Source of the DNA: Firmicutes bacterium ADurb.Bin193
GTDB lineage: Bacteria; Bacillota; Clostridia; Monoglobales; Firm-18
Reading direction: 5' to 3'
NCBI GenBank assembly: GCA_002070105.1
Contig: MWCQ01000016.1
Coordinates: 1 to 54,656, forward strand
DNA length: 54,656 bases
The translations under genes and the position numbers were made by a program. Below are positions 8,436 to 17,398 of the stretch, piece by piece (position 1 is the first letter of the stretch; every line of letters starts with the position of its first letter). The notes beneath the pieces are model-generated. The model saw only the letters and a list, made by a program, of their open reading frames with translations, had not been told where the DNA came from and searched no databases.

Positions 8436-9686
8436 TTATAATATTTCAGAAGGGTTTGTAAAGTCCTTCGTACGTCTAAAATCAAGCTGTTCTAATGTTT
8501 CAGCAATATTGTTGTCTGATATTTGAATGCTTTCAAATACAGTTTTATTTGCCTTAATTTCAAATATTTCTCTAACATTGTCCGTGAAATCTATTGTTTC
8601 TTCAGTAGCTTCGCTTGATAGTAAATATCCCTTAAAAACTACAAGCTCTACTGCTCCATTGTAAATAGCCTCAAACATTTCGTGTATTGTTCTAATACCT
8701 ACTGCAAAAAGGGTATTTTCATATAAAGCTATGGCATTTGCTTTTGATAAAGGATATTCTTTAATCTCATTTGTCGATTGAATAAATGAATATCTGTCTA
8801 TCATAGGCAAACTGTTTATGTCAGGCAATAAAAATGAAACAAATAAGGTTTTTTCACCGCTAACATAGTCAACATCATAGTCCATTTCTAATTCAGATGG
8901 ATATTGGGAGTTTGCGAGAACTACAGAAGCATATTTTTCAATAGCACTCTCTTCTCCCATTTCAAAACTTTCTCTCAAAAAGTGAACATCTGCATTATGT
9001 TGCCTTTGTTCTGATTCAAATTCCTGTTTTGCTGCTAAATACTCTTGTAAAGCTTTTGTTTTTCTTTCTTCATATGATTTAATCTCGTTTTCATAATCAT
9101 CTGTTTTACCAAATAATCCACCAAGTAAACTTATTTTTTTTCTCTTTGGTTGTGGTTCATTAAATGAAAATTCAGGATATTTCTCGTTCACAAGTTGCTT
9201 ATTCCAATCTAAACGGTCGTTTACTTTAATAGTGCTTGCTATCAAAGATTTGAAACTATTTTGAATTTGTTTAACTTCATTTGTTAATTGTTCTGCTTTT
9301 TCTTTTTGCGTGGCGATTTCTGCGGTTCTTCTTGCTCTTAACTCATTGTTTTGCATACGAAGCTCAGTATTTCGAACTTGTTCATTTAATTCCCACTGCG
9401 TACTTGCTCTGACAGTCCTTGTTTCACCTGTATATTCATTTACAATAGTTCTTTGATAGGGGTAGCGTGTAGATGTGCTCGAACTTCTGTAGCTTGAGTT
9501 AGAGCCGGATAATTTTTTTCTGTATCCGATACCTGTTCCGGGTATAGATAGGTTCATATATGTCCCTCTTGGGCCAGTACTAATTCTTGCCCCTTTTACA
9601 CCACCGCTGATGCCCATACCACTTTTAGAGAAGTTTAATCTTACTCCTCCGCCAAGATTAATACTTTTTCTAAAATATAAACCCAC
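8436..9686 (-). CDS. DUF4236 domain protein
   Basis: A 416-residue protein beginning with a DUF4236 domain (about residues 1-60): a GLYFRKSINLGGGVRLNFSK start followed by a glycine-rich stretch ending in PGTGIGYR. The middle (about 80-230) is Gln/Glu/Lys-rich and probably coiled coil; the C-terminal 190 residues are globular and unassigned. I place the start at the GTG at 9686, spaced six bases from GAGGTG, because DUF4236 proteins normally begin right at this point; an in-frame GTG at 9695 is the alternative. The function of DUF4236 is unknown. It sits directly after the His-Xaa-Ser peptide gene. Confidence 0.85.
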   Translation of the reverse strand: MGLYFRKSINLGGGVRLNFSKSGMGISGGVKGARISTGPRGTYMNLSIPGTGIGYRKKLSGSNSSYRSSSTSTRYPYQRTIVNEYTGETRTVRASTQWELNEQVRNTELRMQNNELRARRTAEIATQKEKAEQLTNEVKQIQNSFKSLIASTIKVNDRLDWNKQLVNEKYPEFSFNEPQPKRKKISLLGGLFGKTDDYENEIKSYEERKTKALQEYLAAKQEFESEQRQHNADVHFLRESFEMGEESAIEKYASVVLANSQYPSELEMDYDVDYVSGEKTLFVSFLLPDINSLPMIDRYSFIQSTNEIKEYPLSKANAIALYENTLFAVGIRTIHEMFEAIYNGAVELVVFKGYLLSSEATEETIDFTDNVREIFEIKANKTVFESIQISDNNIAETLEQLDFRRTKDFTNPSEIL

Positions 9687-9707
9687 TTGATTCACCTCTT
9701 TTTTGTT

Positions 9708-10133
9708 TTATTTGATTTTGGGTGTGTCGGGTAAAGTAAATGCAGTCGTTATATTATCCGCTAACCCAAGCACCTCTGTTGCTGGAGGTGTTTTTAGTGC
9801 AACACCGTTCATCGAAGGCATAATATTCGTATGTGATGCATGTGTATTTGAGTGTGCCGGTGCGCTATTACTGTGTGAACCACCATAGCCCGACGCATGT
9901 GATGAATGTGATACATGAGAAAAATGCCCCGAATTTGAACTTCTGTGCGAACTATGGCTTCTGTGTGAGCTATGGCTTCGATGTGCCGCAAAAGCATCTA
10001 TGCTCATAATTACTCCCATAATTAACATCATTGACCCAACCGTCAACACTTTATTTCGGGTAATATTACCTTCTTCTTCAAACAAAAAATCTTCAATGGA
10101 CTTCTTAATCTTTGGAATTATCTCTTTGCTCAT
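9708..10133 (-). CDS. hxsA: His-Xaa-Ser repeat peptide (HxsA-like putative RiPP precursor)
   Basis: A 141-residue protein. Residues 1-28 are charged and include FLFEEEGN at 16-23; residues about 29-45 are hydrophobic; AFAA at 47-50 leads directly into a low-complexity stretch (51-about 104) holding ten His-Xaa-Ser triplets and three His-Xaa-Asn variants. A 38-residue tail of ordinary composition ends the protein. His-Xaa-Ser repeat proteins are the presumed substrates of the HxsB and HxsC radical SAM maturases with HxsD, all encoded in this operon. TAAGGAGG sits nine bases before the ATG. Two processing sites are possible: a prepilin-like cut after G22, or a signal-peptidase-like cut after the AFA motif. 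The modification itself is unknown. Confidence 0.88.
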   Translation of the reverse strand: MSKEIIPKIKKSIEDFLFEEEGNITRNKVLTVGSMMLIMGVIMSIDAFAAHRSHSSHRSHSSHRSSNSGHFSHVSHSSHASGYGGSHSNSAPAHSNTHASHTNIMPSMNGVALKTPPATEVLGLADNITTAFTLPDTPKIK

Positions 10134-10137
10134 TGAT

Positions 10138-11025
10138 TTATTCCTCCTTAACGCCAGTATTCTTGTTGTTTACCCACGTTGTTTTATAGTTCCCTTTTTC
10201 ATTGTGGTATGTATATGTACCATTCAGTTTCCCATTATCAAAAGTGCCTTCGAGATAAATTGTACTGCTTATGTTGTATTTACCTGCACCATTCATTAAA
10301 TCGTTGCTCCATGCACCTACATAACTTACACCATCTTCCCAAGTAAATGTACCTTGTCCGTTCCTTTTTCCATCAGAGAAGCTACCTTCGAATTTTCCTA
10401 TTCCTGGATATATCATTGTTCCAGTTCCAGAAATAGCATTGCCTTTATATCCGCCTTTATATGTGATTCCGGAAGCGTAAGTAACTTCGATTTGATCCGT
10501 TAATGCATTTTCAACAGCAGTCAGTTTATAAGTGCTGATGTCTGTAGCAAGTGTAATAGTACCTTCTTTAAACTTGTTATCAGCAAATGTTCCTTGATAT
10601 GATGTTTGCCCTTGCGTAAGAGTGCCTTTTCCGCTTAATTTGTCTGCACTCCATTCGCCTGTATATGTTGAACCATCTTCCCAAGTGAATGTTCCTTGTC
10701 CGTTCCTTTTTGAATTTGAAAAATCGCCTTCATAAACTCCTGTAGTATAGGTAAATTTACCCTTGCCACTCATTTCATTATCTTTCCACGAACCTTCATA
10801 TATTTCGCCCGTATCAAAGTAGAATGAGCCTTTTCCTGTAATAGTACCTAATACCGCATCACCAGCATACTTTCCAGAAGGCATTTCTATATACCTTGTT
10901 GCAATTTCACCTGTCAAACTATCTAGTTTAGGGGCATTAAATGTGCTTATCACAGATACAACTACTACAAAGACAGTGAACACACCTATCCATTTCAACC
11001 AATTCAAGACCTTAAATTTTCTCAT
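10138..11025 (-). CDS. membrane-anchored MORN-repeat protein
   Basis: A 295-residue protein with a membrane helix at about 14-30 followed by eight or nine MORN-type repeats (G-x-x-Y-x-G-x-W/F-x-x-x-x-x-x-G-x-G patterns) to the C-terminus. The segment KRNGQGTFTWEDG occurs twice almost unchanged, and the DNA under it is also nearly identical, a recent internal duplication. MORN repeats bind lipids or proteins; here they should face outward. I use the ATG at 11025 behind GGAG rather than a TTG at 11034. The start overlaps the end of hxsB by 14 bases. Confidence 0.85.
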   Translation of the reverse strand: MRKFKVLNWLKWIGVFTVFVVVVSVISTFNAPKLDSLTGEIATRYIEMPSGKYAGDAVLGTITGKGSFYFDTGEIYEGSWKDNEMSGKGKFTYTTGVYEGDFSNSKRNGQGTFTWEDGSTYTGEWSADKLSGKGTLTQGQTSYQGTFADNKFKEGTITLATDISTYKLTAVENALTDQIEVTYASGITYKGGYKGNAISGTGTMIYPGIGKFEGSFSDGKRNGQGTFTWEDGVSYVGAWSNDLMNGAGKYNISSTIYLEGTFDNGKLNGTYTYHNEKGNYKTTWVNNKNTGVKEE

Positions 11026-12421
11026 CACATTCAACTCCTACCCATTTATTAAATACTTTCATATCATCGGCATCATTTTTTTGTAATATCTTAAAAATTA
11101 TATCTAACATTCCACCGTAAACTCGACATCGGTATGATTTTGCGTTCTTGAAAAATAAATCTTTCTCTTGTTCCAAGTTTATCACTGGGCAAGTACCACA
11201 ATAAGGTTGATACACACAATCACAACAATGTAATTGTCCTTCTAATAAGGAAGACACACAAACCGCCTTGCAAGCAGGTGATTGTATTAAATCATCAATA
11301 TTATTTTCAAAAACATTTCCTAATTTAAAAGCATCATTTCCCATTTCATATAACATTCTGCCTTCATCACAAGTGAATACATTTCCGTCATAGAAATATG
11401 CCATTTGTCCGACCGTGGCTCCGCAAGGAGAACGAAGTTCCATATAATTTTCTGCATACCCCGTTATTATTTTTTTCAAAAATATAACGGCATGTCTCTC
11501 ACATATATCAATACCCTCAAGATTTAGCTGGATTATGTATCGCAAGCACTGTTCATAAAAAACTAAAAATTCGTCAGCAGTATATCCTATATTATTCCAA
11601 ACCCTTTCGGCGCTTCCAAGCCTCGTTAAAGGCCTAATAAATATGCTTGTCTGATTTAATGCGACATAGGTATCTACTATTTCGCGTGCTTTGCATAAGC
11701 TTTGTTTTGTAGTAGTTTGTATAGCACCAACATCGTAACCTTTGTCTTGAATTCTTTTGAACAGCTTTGTTACTGTTTCAAATGTGTCAGTACCATTTTG
11801 GAATGTTCGGTTAAGGTTATGAAGTTCTTCATCTCCATCTAATGATGTTGAAATATTTATTTTGTGCTCAATTAGAAAATCTAATATTTCATCAGTCATA
11901 AGTGAAAGATTAGTAACTATACTATAGCTTATATGCTTTCCCTTTTTATGTTCATCAGTATACTCTACGATGTGTTTCAAAACTTCAAAATTCGCCAAGG
12001 GTTCTCCACCTTGAAATTCAAACGTCAAATATCTTGATGGGGAGCTGAGTGCTAAATCTACGCTTTTTTCAGCAATTTTTTTTGTCATTTTATGATGAAC
12101 TATGCTTGTATCATCTTTTGCCTGACAGTATACACAAGACATATTGCATATATTGGTCAAAACAAAAATATGCAATGCAGTAGATGAAAACAAGTAGTTT
12201 TTGTTATCTCTAATTAACCATTTAATCTTTTCTGTGAATACGCTATCGTGTTCATCATATACGAAAAAGTTCTCTTTTAATTTTTCATATATTTCTTCAG
12301 GCAAATTCTTCTTTTCAATTAGCGAATGAAGAGTATCTTCTGAGACAAATGCATATTTTCCAGTGTCATTTGTTAATAGGTACTCATCACCAAACTTCTT
12401 GAAATTAAAGAAATTTATCAA
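11012..12421 (-). CDS. hxsB: His-Xaa-Ser system radical SAM/SPASM maturase HxsB
   Basis: A 469-residue radical SAM protein. The SAM-cluster cysteines are C92, C96 and C99 (NICNMSCVYC), followed by the GGEPLAN motif. The C-terminal third carries a SPASM-type auxiliary-cluster region with a CGA segment, a TCDE segment and a dense CCDCVYQPYCGTC run. SPASM enzymes modify ribosomally made peptides. The match to HxsB rests on overall layout and on the neighbours HxsC, HxsD and the His-Xaa-Ser peptide. It starts at TTG (12421) behind AGAGGTGA. Only five bases separate it from hxsC. Confidence 0.9.
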   Translation of the reverse strand: MINFFNFKKFGDEYLLTNDTGKYAFVSEDTLHSLIEKKNLPEEIYEKLKENFFVYDEHDSVFTEKIKWLIRDNKNYLFSSTALHIFVLTNICNMSCVYCQAKDDTSIVHHKMTKKIAEKSVDLALSSPSRYLTFEFQGGEPLANFEVLKHIVEYTDEHKKGKHISYSIVTNLSLMTDEILDFLIEHKINISTSLDGDEELHNLNRTFQNGTDTFETVTKLFKRIQDKGYDVGAIQTTTKQSLCKAREIVDTYVALNQTSIFIRPLTRLGSAERVWNNIGYTADEFLVFYEQCLRYIIQLNLEGIDICERHAVIFLKKIITGYAENYMELRSPCGATVGQMAYFYDGNVFTCDEGRMLYEMGNDAFKLGNVFENNIDDLIQSPACKAVCVSSLLEGQLHCCDCVYQPYCGTCPVINLEQEKDLFFKNAKSYRCRVYGGMLDIIFKILQKNDADDMKVFNKWVGVECDEKI

Positions 12422-12426
12422 TTAAA

Positions 12427-13536
12427 TCACCTCTTTATAGGCCTTCCTTTAAAATTTATAACTCGTTTTGTGCTATCAAATACGCCACCACAAATTTCTT
12501 TCAAATCACATTCTTGACATTCCTTGCCAAATTCAACTTTATAATCCGAAATGCTCTTGGCACAGATCTCCCAATATGCCGGTTCAACCGAACATAATGG
12601 AAAATTATATAATTGTGTATTAATTCCGTTTCCAATCAATAGTCTTATAGCTTTTTTACTTTTTTGAAAGGCTTCATCAAAAGGCAACCAAACTTTTTCA
12701 CTATTTTTTGCCGCATTGCCCATCAGTTCTAACCCCATAAAATTGACACACGCTATACCTCTGAAGTATTTAATTATATATCGTGCAATTTTCTCCATAT
12801 TATTGATGTTTTGCTTTGTTAAAACAATTCGTAACTCAGTTTCGATATTATAATGGAGTAGATTATGAATACCTATCACTGCTTGCTTGAAACTTCCTTT
12901 AGTTTGTGTTATTACATCGTGTGTATCTTCGTTATAACCGTAAATAGGAATACCTACACGGATATTATTGGGTAAACATTCAACAAATCTTTGTGTGAAA
13001 CTGTAATCAGCGAATGCTCTACCGTTAGTAAGCAAAAGAAACTTTGTTTCATTAAATTCATATTGCAATGTTTTAAATAAGCCAAAGAAATCATTTTTTA
13101 ACAATGTTGGTTCGCCACCCGTAATTGTTATAAATGGTACAGTTCTCGGTATATATCGTATCAGTTCTTGTAGTTCTTCAAGAGAACATATTTCACTTGT
13201 TCGCCTTGACATTTCACTACATGGGCACATAAAACAATTTGAATTACATTGTAAGGTACAGACAATGGCATTATCGTTTGAAGTAGCCCTATACTCTTCA
13301 TAAACAATACCTCTGTTGTCAATGGATAGAACATCTCCATCTGAATAGATTTCAAATAGTTTTTCCGCATCTTGGCTTAATAATATGTATCCATCATAAG
13401 TGTAGAGCTTATAAACACCATTATCATTATAAATATGATTAAAGCCTGTTTTCATATATTCAATATGTTTTTCTTGACTCATTGCCAACTTAAACACATG
13501 GTAATCATCGTTATAGTCTTTAATATAGTTTTTCAT
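12427..13536 (-). CDS. hxsC: His-Xaa-Ser system radical SAM maturase HxsC
   Basis: A 369-residue radical SAM protein with the cluster motif at C97, C101 and C104 (CNSNCFMC, preceded by C93 and followed by C106), a TGGEPTL motif and a short C-terminal cysteine cluster (KECQECDLKEICGG) that may hold an auxiliary cluster, smaller than a full SPASM domain. The CNSNCxMC wording is typical of HxsC. Its ATG is embedded in the stop of the prepilin peptidase gene (ATGA overlap), so translation is coupled. Probable partner of HxsB on the His-Xaa-Ser peptide; reaction not known. Confidence 0.88.
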   Translation of the reverse strand: MKNYIKDYNDDYHVFKLAMSQEKHIEYMKTGFNHIYNDNGVYKLYTYDGYILLSQDAEKLFEIYSDGDVLSIDNRGIVYEEYRATSNDNAIVCTLQCNSNCFMCPCSEMSRRTSEICSLEELQELIRYIPRTVPFITITGGEPTLLKNDFFGLFKTLQYEFNETKFLLLTNGRAFADYSFTQRFVECLPNNIRVGIPIYGYNEDTHDVITQTKGSFKQAVIGIHNLLHYNIETELRIVLTKQNINNMEKIARYIIKYFRGIACVNFMGLELMGNAAKNSEKVWLPFDEAFQKSKKAIRLLIGNGINTQLYNFPLCSVEPAYWEICAKSISDYKVEFGKECQECDLKEICGGVFDSTKRVINFKGRPIKR

Positions 13537-14582
13537 ATTTTTATCAACATCCTTGCAAATGTATATATTACTGCACCACTTGAAATAAATATTGCAAAAG
13601 GTAATTTTCTTACAATAGTTATTTCAGGCTGTCCGTATTTTGATGTTTCCCACCTTTTAATACTTTCTACTTCATCATCTGTAATTCTTGAGCGTATATC
13701 TTCTGTTGTTTTTTCTTTTGGTAATCCTTTTATCGTAGATGGAATGAAATAAACGATTGTTGAATATGCCAATACCATTCCTTTTGCTACTTTACTCGTT
13801 GGTATGGTAAGATAATTGTACTTTTCCGCAAATAACCGTAACAGTAAAACAACAAGCACTAGTGGGTATATTTTAAGATTAACATTAAAATCTGTGCCAC
13901 TTATAAATGTAAAGCAGGCTAATGTAATTATACCCAAACAAATGAGTGGTATTTTTTTGTCAAAGAACTTAAAATTATAACTTAATAAAATAATTATCAT
14001 ATTAAGTATCATCATAAGCTCTATATTCTTCTCATAAAACTCCGGTGCTAAAAACCGCACTGTAAACCCCAATAATGTAACCAGGCAAGTACATTTTATA
14101 TATTGAATTACCATCAATGTTATATCAGCTTTAATGCTTTTTATCTTAAATAGATTCTTTTCTTTTATACCCAAGTATATTGATTCACCTATAATATACA
14201 GATAAGCAATAGAAAATATAATTATCATTATAACAACCGTTGCCGTGACATTATTGCCCTTGTAGTATATCCTCGCTGGAATAAGAAATATAGTCAACAT
14301 AAGCAGTTTGCTATCTCCAGCTGCCCAAATATGTAATGCGTAAAAAGTAACGCTTATTGCCGTCATTACAGTAAGATTCAGTAAGAAAGCTATTAAAAAC
14401 TGTCTTCCGAAAAATGCATAATATATAACATTTGCTACCAAGCCTATTGTCCCTGTTATCAATAACACTTTATTCTGAATAATGCCGTGTTTGAGATCTG
14501 TTATAGTAACATAGTAGCACATACATATTAACAATGTAATTAAAACAGCCTCATTTATAATTATGCTATTTATCATACTCAT
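13533..14582 (-). CDS. A24 prepilin peptidase-like membrane protein
   Basis: A 349-residue polytopic protein with about eight to ten membrane helices. Both catalytic aspartate contexts of the A24 family are visible: ITDLKHGIIQNK near residue 30 and AAGDSKLLML near 95, the variant of the GxGD motif. A24 enzymes cut prepilin leaders after a conserved glycine on the cytoplasmic face. The protein is longer than the usual CpaA/TadV form; extra helices follow the protease core. No pilin assembly ATPase or pilin platform gene is present, so its substrate is probably encoded in this operon. Starts at TTG 14585, ATG 14582 or ATG 14576 are all possible. Confidence 0.82.
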   Translation of the reverse strand: MSMINSIIINEAVLITLLICMCYYVTITDLKHGIIQNKVLLITGTIGLVANVIYYAFFGRQFLIAFLLNLTVMTAISVTFYALHIWAAGDSKLLMLTIFLIPARIYYKGNNVTATVVIMIIIFSIAYLYIIGESIYLGIKEKNLFKIKSIKADITLMVIQYIKCTCLVTLLGFTVRFLAPEFYEKNIELMMILNMIIILLSYNFKFFDKKIPLICLGIITLACFTFISGTDFNVNLKIYPLVLVVLLLRLFAEKYNYLTIPTSKVAKGMVLAYSTIVYFIPSTIKGLPKEKTTEDIRSRITDDEVESIKRWETSKYGQPEITIVRKLPFAIFISSGAVIYTFARMLIKI

Positions 14583-14922
14583 CAAACCAACTATTCAATA
14601 TATCTTCTGAATGTATGTTTTCATCATCTACAAATCCGGTGTCAGAGTCGTCAATTATGGTAGAAGCTAGTGCTCTGCCCAGTATTAACTCTCTGATTCC
14701 TTTTGTTTCTTGCATAATCTTAAACCTTGCAGACTGTGTAAGGACTTCGTTGGCAAATTGCTTTTCTATGTCTTTTTCCATTTCACCATCAATGGGTTGT
14801 ATGTTGACAAAGTAATACTGTTCATCAATATCCAGAAACATATAGTATTTATCAGTGAAGAATTGTGCTGCTTTCAGCACAGCTTCTTTAGGATATAACT
14901 CTTTTGAAAATTTAACTTGCAT
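14566..14922 (-). CDS. hxsD: His-Xaa-Ser system protein HxsD
   Basis: A 118-residue soluble protein. The N-terminal pattern (FSKELYPKEAVLKAAQFFTDKY, read as separate blocks FSKELYPKEA and LKAAQFFTDKYY) and length fit HxsD of the His-Xaa-Ser system, a small protein of unknown role that could be a peptide-recognition partner of the maturases. The C-terminus is acidic. The start codon overlaps the stop of the DUF3006 gene (TAATG). Confidence 0.8.
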   Translation of the reverse strand: MQVKFSKELYPKEAVLKAAQFFTDKYYMFLDIDEQYYFVNIQPIDGEMEKDIEKQFANEVLTQSARFKIMQETKGIRELILGRALASTIIDDSDTGFVDDENIHSEDILNSWFDEYDK

Positions 14923-15134
14923 TAAACATTCTCCTTATTTGTAAAAATTGAATCCATTTTCTTTTTTGCAGCCAATCTTTTTTTCTCAGTTTCATACTCA
15001 TCACAAGTAATGTTTATTACTGAACCTTCGGTTGCGTTTGGAGGTAATATCTTTGTAGTAACACTGACAAATTCTCCATTTTCCAATTCTAATACGGCGA
15101 GTTCTCCTTCAAATCTATCTATTATATATCTCAT
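14922..15134 (-). CDS. DUF3006 domain protein
   Basis: A 70-residue protein with the DUF3006 pattern: YIIDRFEGELAVLE at the start, then a beta-rich middle and a Lys-rich helical end. DUF3006 genes commonly stand next to genes for ComEC-type metallo-beta-lactamase proteins, as here. Function unknown; cytosolic. Confidence 0.82.
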   Translation of the reverse strand: MRYIIDRFEGELAVLELENGEFVSVTTKILPPNATEGSVINITCDEYETEKKRLAAKKKMDSIFTNKENV

Positions 15135-15146
15135 AATTTTACTCCT

Positions 15147-16715
15147 TTATTTGGGAGGATTACATCTTGAACAAGGTGTTAATCCCATACTTTTTGCCTC
15201 AGAGACCGTTGTTTGTATTGAACTTTTCAAATAAGAGCATCCTGCATTATGATATTTTGAACCCGTTTTTGTTCTATACACAATAGCTGATGAATTTTGC
15301 GTTGTTGTTTCTTGTTGTGTATTATTATTGTTAGATGTAATATTCTGTGTATTGTTTGTTTGTGGGGGAGCATTTGGTTGAACCGTCGATTTTATTTTGT
15401 CAATCGTATAGCTAGTCCCGTCTGAGGTGATTACAATAGTACCAACTATATCTGTTCGATAAACATTTACACCCATATTGCTCAATATTGCCAATACTTC
15501 ATTTGTTGGATGCCCATATTGGTTGTTTTCTCCAACTGAAACTATTGCATCTTTAGGGCTTACAGCTTTTATAAATTCTGGAGAAGAAGATGAGGAACTG
15601 CCGTGGTGCCCAACTTTTAGTATGTCTGCAGACAAATCATATCCGGCTTTCATCATATCATTTTCAGAACTGTGTTCAGCATCACCCGTAAATAATAGTG
15701 ATGTTTGCTTGTATTCTAACTTGACAACAGCAGAGCAAGCATTATTATCACCGTAAATTTTTAACGGACCTACAAAGTAAACTTTTAATTCATTTGTATC
15801 TATAATGTTTTTCCCTGCAAAAGCATATTCCGCTGCACAACCATTGTTAGAAATTGCATCTAGCATTCTGCTGAAAATCTTGGTTGTATGTTCTTTTTCG
15901 GGCATATAGAAAGTACCAACTTTAAATGTATCTAAAACTTCAGGCATACCATTTATGTGGTCAGCATCAGGGTGAGTTGCTATAACATAATCAATATCAT
16001 TGTGACCTTTTGACTTGATATAGTTAGGTACTATACCAGCAGATGGACCGGCATCAATGAGCATAGTTTTGTCATTTGGCAATTCAATAAAGATAGCATC
16101 GCCTTGACCAACATCTATAAAGTGAACATTTAAATTACCACTTATTGAATCTGGTGTTGATGCCGTTTCATCAATTTTTTTAGATGTTGATAACCAATTC
16201 CTTGGAATATCAATATTACTGTTTTTATAATTATTTGTAATAGTTATAACAGAATTATCACCATCCCAAAAAACATCAAACTTAAACCCTTCTGCTACAA
16301 AGCGGATGGGCAACATTGTTCTGCCATTTATTACTTGAGGAGCAACATCTATGGTATCCTCTTTACCATTTAAGTAAGCCGTATTTGAATTGATAATAAG
16401 TTTAATTTCGTCCGAATTGTAGTTTAGTGTTACAGTTTGTGTATCTTGAACCCAATCTACAGTACCTCCAAATTCTTCAATTATAGATCGAATCGGAACC
16501 AACGTTCTTCCGTTATCAATTATAGGTGTAGTGCCTCTACCTTCATCAATTTCTTTTTCTACACCATTAGCATACATATATGGATTATTTATCTGTAAAA
16601 ATATCAATGTATTGTCAACAGCATTCTCAACATTTGAAGCGGCGCAAGATGTCAACGACATCGTAATTGACATCATAATTAGAAAACTTGTAAAATAGCA
16701 CTTAAATTTTTTCAT
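15147..16715 (-). CDS. lipoprotein with copper-amine-oxidase-N repeats and ComEC-type MBL domain
   Basis: A 522-residue secreted lipoprotein. The signal peptide ends in a lipobox LTSC with C24. Residues about 45-160 are copper amine oxidase N-terminal-type repeats (two VPIR/LPIR blocks), a common cell-wall-associated module in Clostridia. Residues about 195-440 are a metallo-beta-lactamase domain of the ComEC/Rec2 type with HPDADH (248-253), FTGDAE and VGHHGSSS. A Thr/Asn/Gln-rich linker leads to a C-terminal zinc-binding-like module (YHNAGCSYL ... CSRC) also found in the next upstream protein. Likely an external hydrolase; the substrate is unknown. Its first bases overlap the end of the metallopeptidase gene. 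Confidence 0.9.
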   Translation of the reverse strand: MKKFKCYFTSFLIMMSITMSLTSCAASNVENAVDNTLIFLQINNPYMYANGVEKEIDEGRGTTPIIDNGRTLVPIRSIIEEFGGTVDWVQDTQTVTLNYNSDEIKLIINSNTAYLNGKEDTIDVAPQVINGRTMLPIRFVAEGFKFDVFWDGDNSVITITNNYKNSNIDIPRNWLSTSKKIDETASTPDSISGNLNVHFIDVGQGDAIFIELPNDKTMLIDAGPSAGIVPNYIKSKGHNDIDYVIATHPDADHINGMPEVLDTFKVGTFYMPEKEHTTKIFSRMLDAISNNGCAAEYAFAGKNIIDTNELKVYFVGPLKIYGDNNACSAVVKLEYKQTSLLFTGDAEHSSENDMMKAGYDLSADILKVGHHGSSSSSSPEFIKAVSPKDAIVSVGENNQYGHPTNEVLAILSNMGVNVYRTDIVGTIVITSDGTSYTIDKIKSTVQPNAPPQTNNTQNITSNNNNTQQETTTQNSSAIVYRTKTGSKYHNAGCSYLKSSIQTTVSEAKSMGLTPCSRCNPPK

Positions 16716-17398
16716 TCATCATCCCTCAATTCTGGTAAACATACTTTGCACGGTTCCAAATTCCTGCCTTCTATATCTTCTTTAGTTACCCGTCCTTTTG
16801 TTGTCTTATCTCTTATGTAAAAACAGTCTTCCTTGTGATACCTTGTTCCTGTCGGAGAAACATAATAGTTTCCATAATAGGTTTGATGTTTCAACATCGA
16901 TGGGTTTGCAATGCTTACACCTATAGCAAACAAAACAAAAATACTCACTATAATCGATGCAACCTTATGATTTGAAACTAAAGTAGTTGCTTTGCTTATT
17001 TTTGTTGGATTTATTACATAGTGGGTAAATTCATTGGCTTCAAATTCATCTAATGTATTCTTTCCGGCAATTACAGTTTCCCCAAAATGACCATTGTATA
17101 TATGACCTTCCTCGTGCGTTAATAATATTAATGCTTCATCTTCGGAAATATTATCTTCCAAAAACACAAGCCGATATTTATCGTCAGTATATGTAAAAGC
17201 ACTATATGCTTGAACATACCCTTTTAACTCTAAACCGTTGATTAGAATTTCGATATTTTTTTCGTTATATGCTTTTCCAAATCTGATAATTTTGTAGCCC
17301 TGACTTCTAATGATTTCAGTTATTCGCTCAAGAGTAAGCTTCTTTATCTTGTATTCTTTTAAAAACTTATAAGCCGCTTGCTTGATTTTAGATGTCAT
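16712..17398 (-). CDS. ImmA/IrrE-type metallopeptidase with membrane helix and C-terminal Cys module
   Basis: A 228-residue protein. The N-terminal 130 residues resemble ImmA/IrrE regulators, with the zinc motif HEEGH at about 95-99. A membrane helix follows (about 150-168), then an external module with YHKEDCFYI and CKVC, the same cysteine pattern as the end of the neighbouring lipoprotein. ImmA-type peptidases cleave a partner XRE repressor to induce an operon; the partner is encoded directly upstream with no gap. The added membrane helix and outer Cys module are unusual for ImmA and suggest the protease could sense something outside the cell, which is inference. Confidence 0.82.
   Translation of the reverse strand: MTSKIKQAAYKFLKEYKIKKLTLERITEIIRSQGYKIIRFGKAYNEKNIEILINGLELKGYVQAYSAFTYTDDKYRLVFLEDNISEDEALILLTHEEGHIYNGHFGETVIAGKNTLDEFEANEFTHYVINPTKISKATTLVSNHKVASIIVSIFVLFAIGVSIANPSMLKHQTYYGNYYVSPTGTRYHKEDCFYIRDKTTKGRVTKEDIEGRNLEPCKVCLPELRDDE

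Noticed and set aside
9809-9997. Second His-rich frame (62 codons) over the His-Xaa-Ser repeats
   Set aside because: It is a shifted reading of the same repeats, has no ribosome site and lacks the leader seen in the true precursor.
9708-10133. Simple His-rich metal-storage protein
   Set aside because: Metal binding is possible, but the regular His-Xaa-Ser triplets with HxsB, HxsC and HxsD in the same operon fit a maturase substrate better.
10138-11025. Repeated DNA in the MORN gene as a CRISPR-like or mobile repeat
   Set aside because: The repeats are in frame and explained by duplicated MORN units. No CRISPR array was seen in the window.
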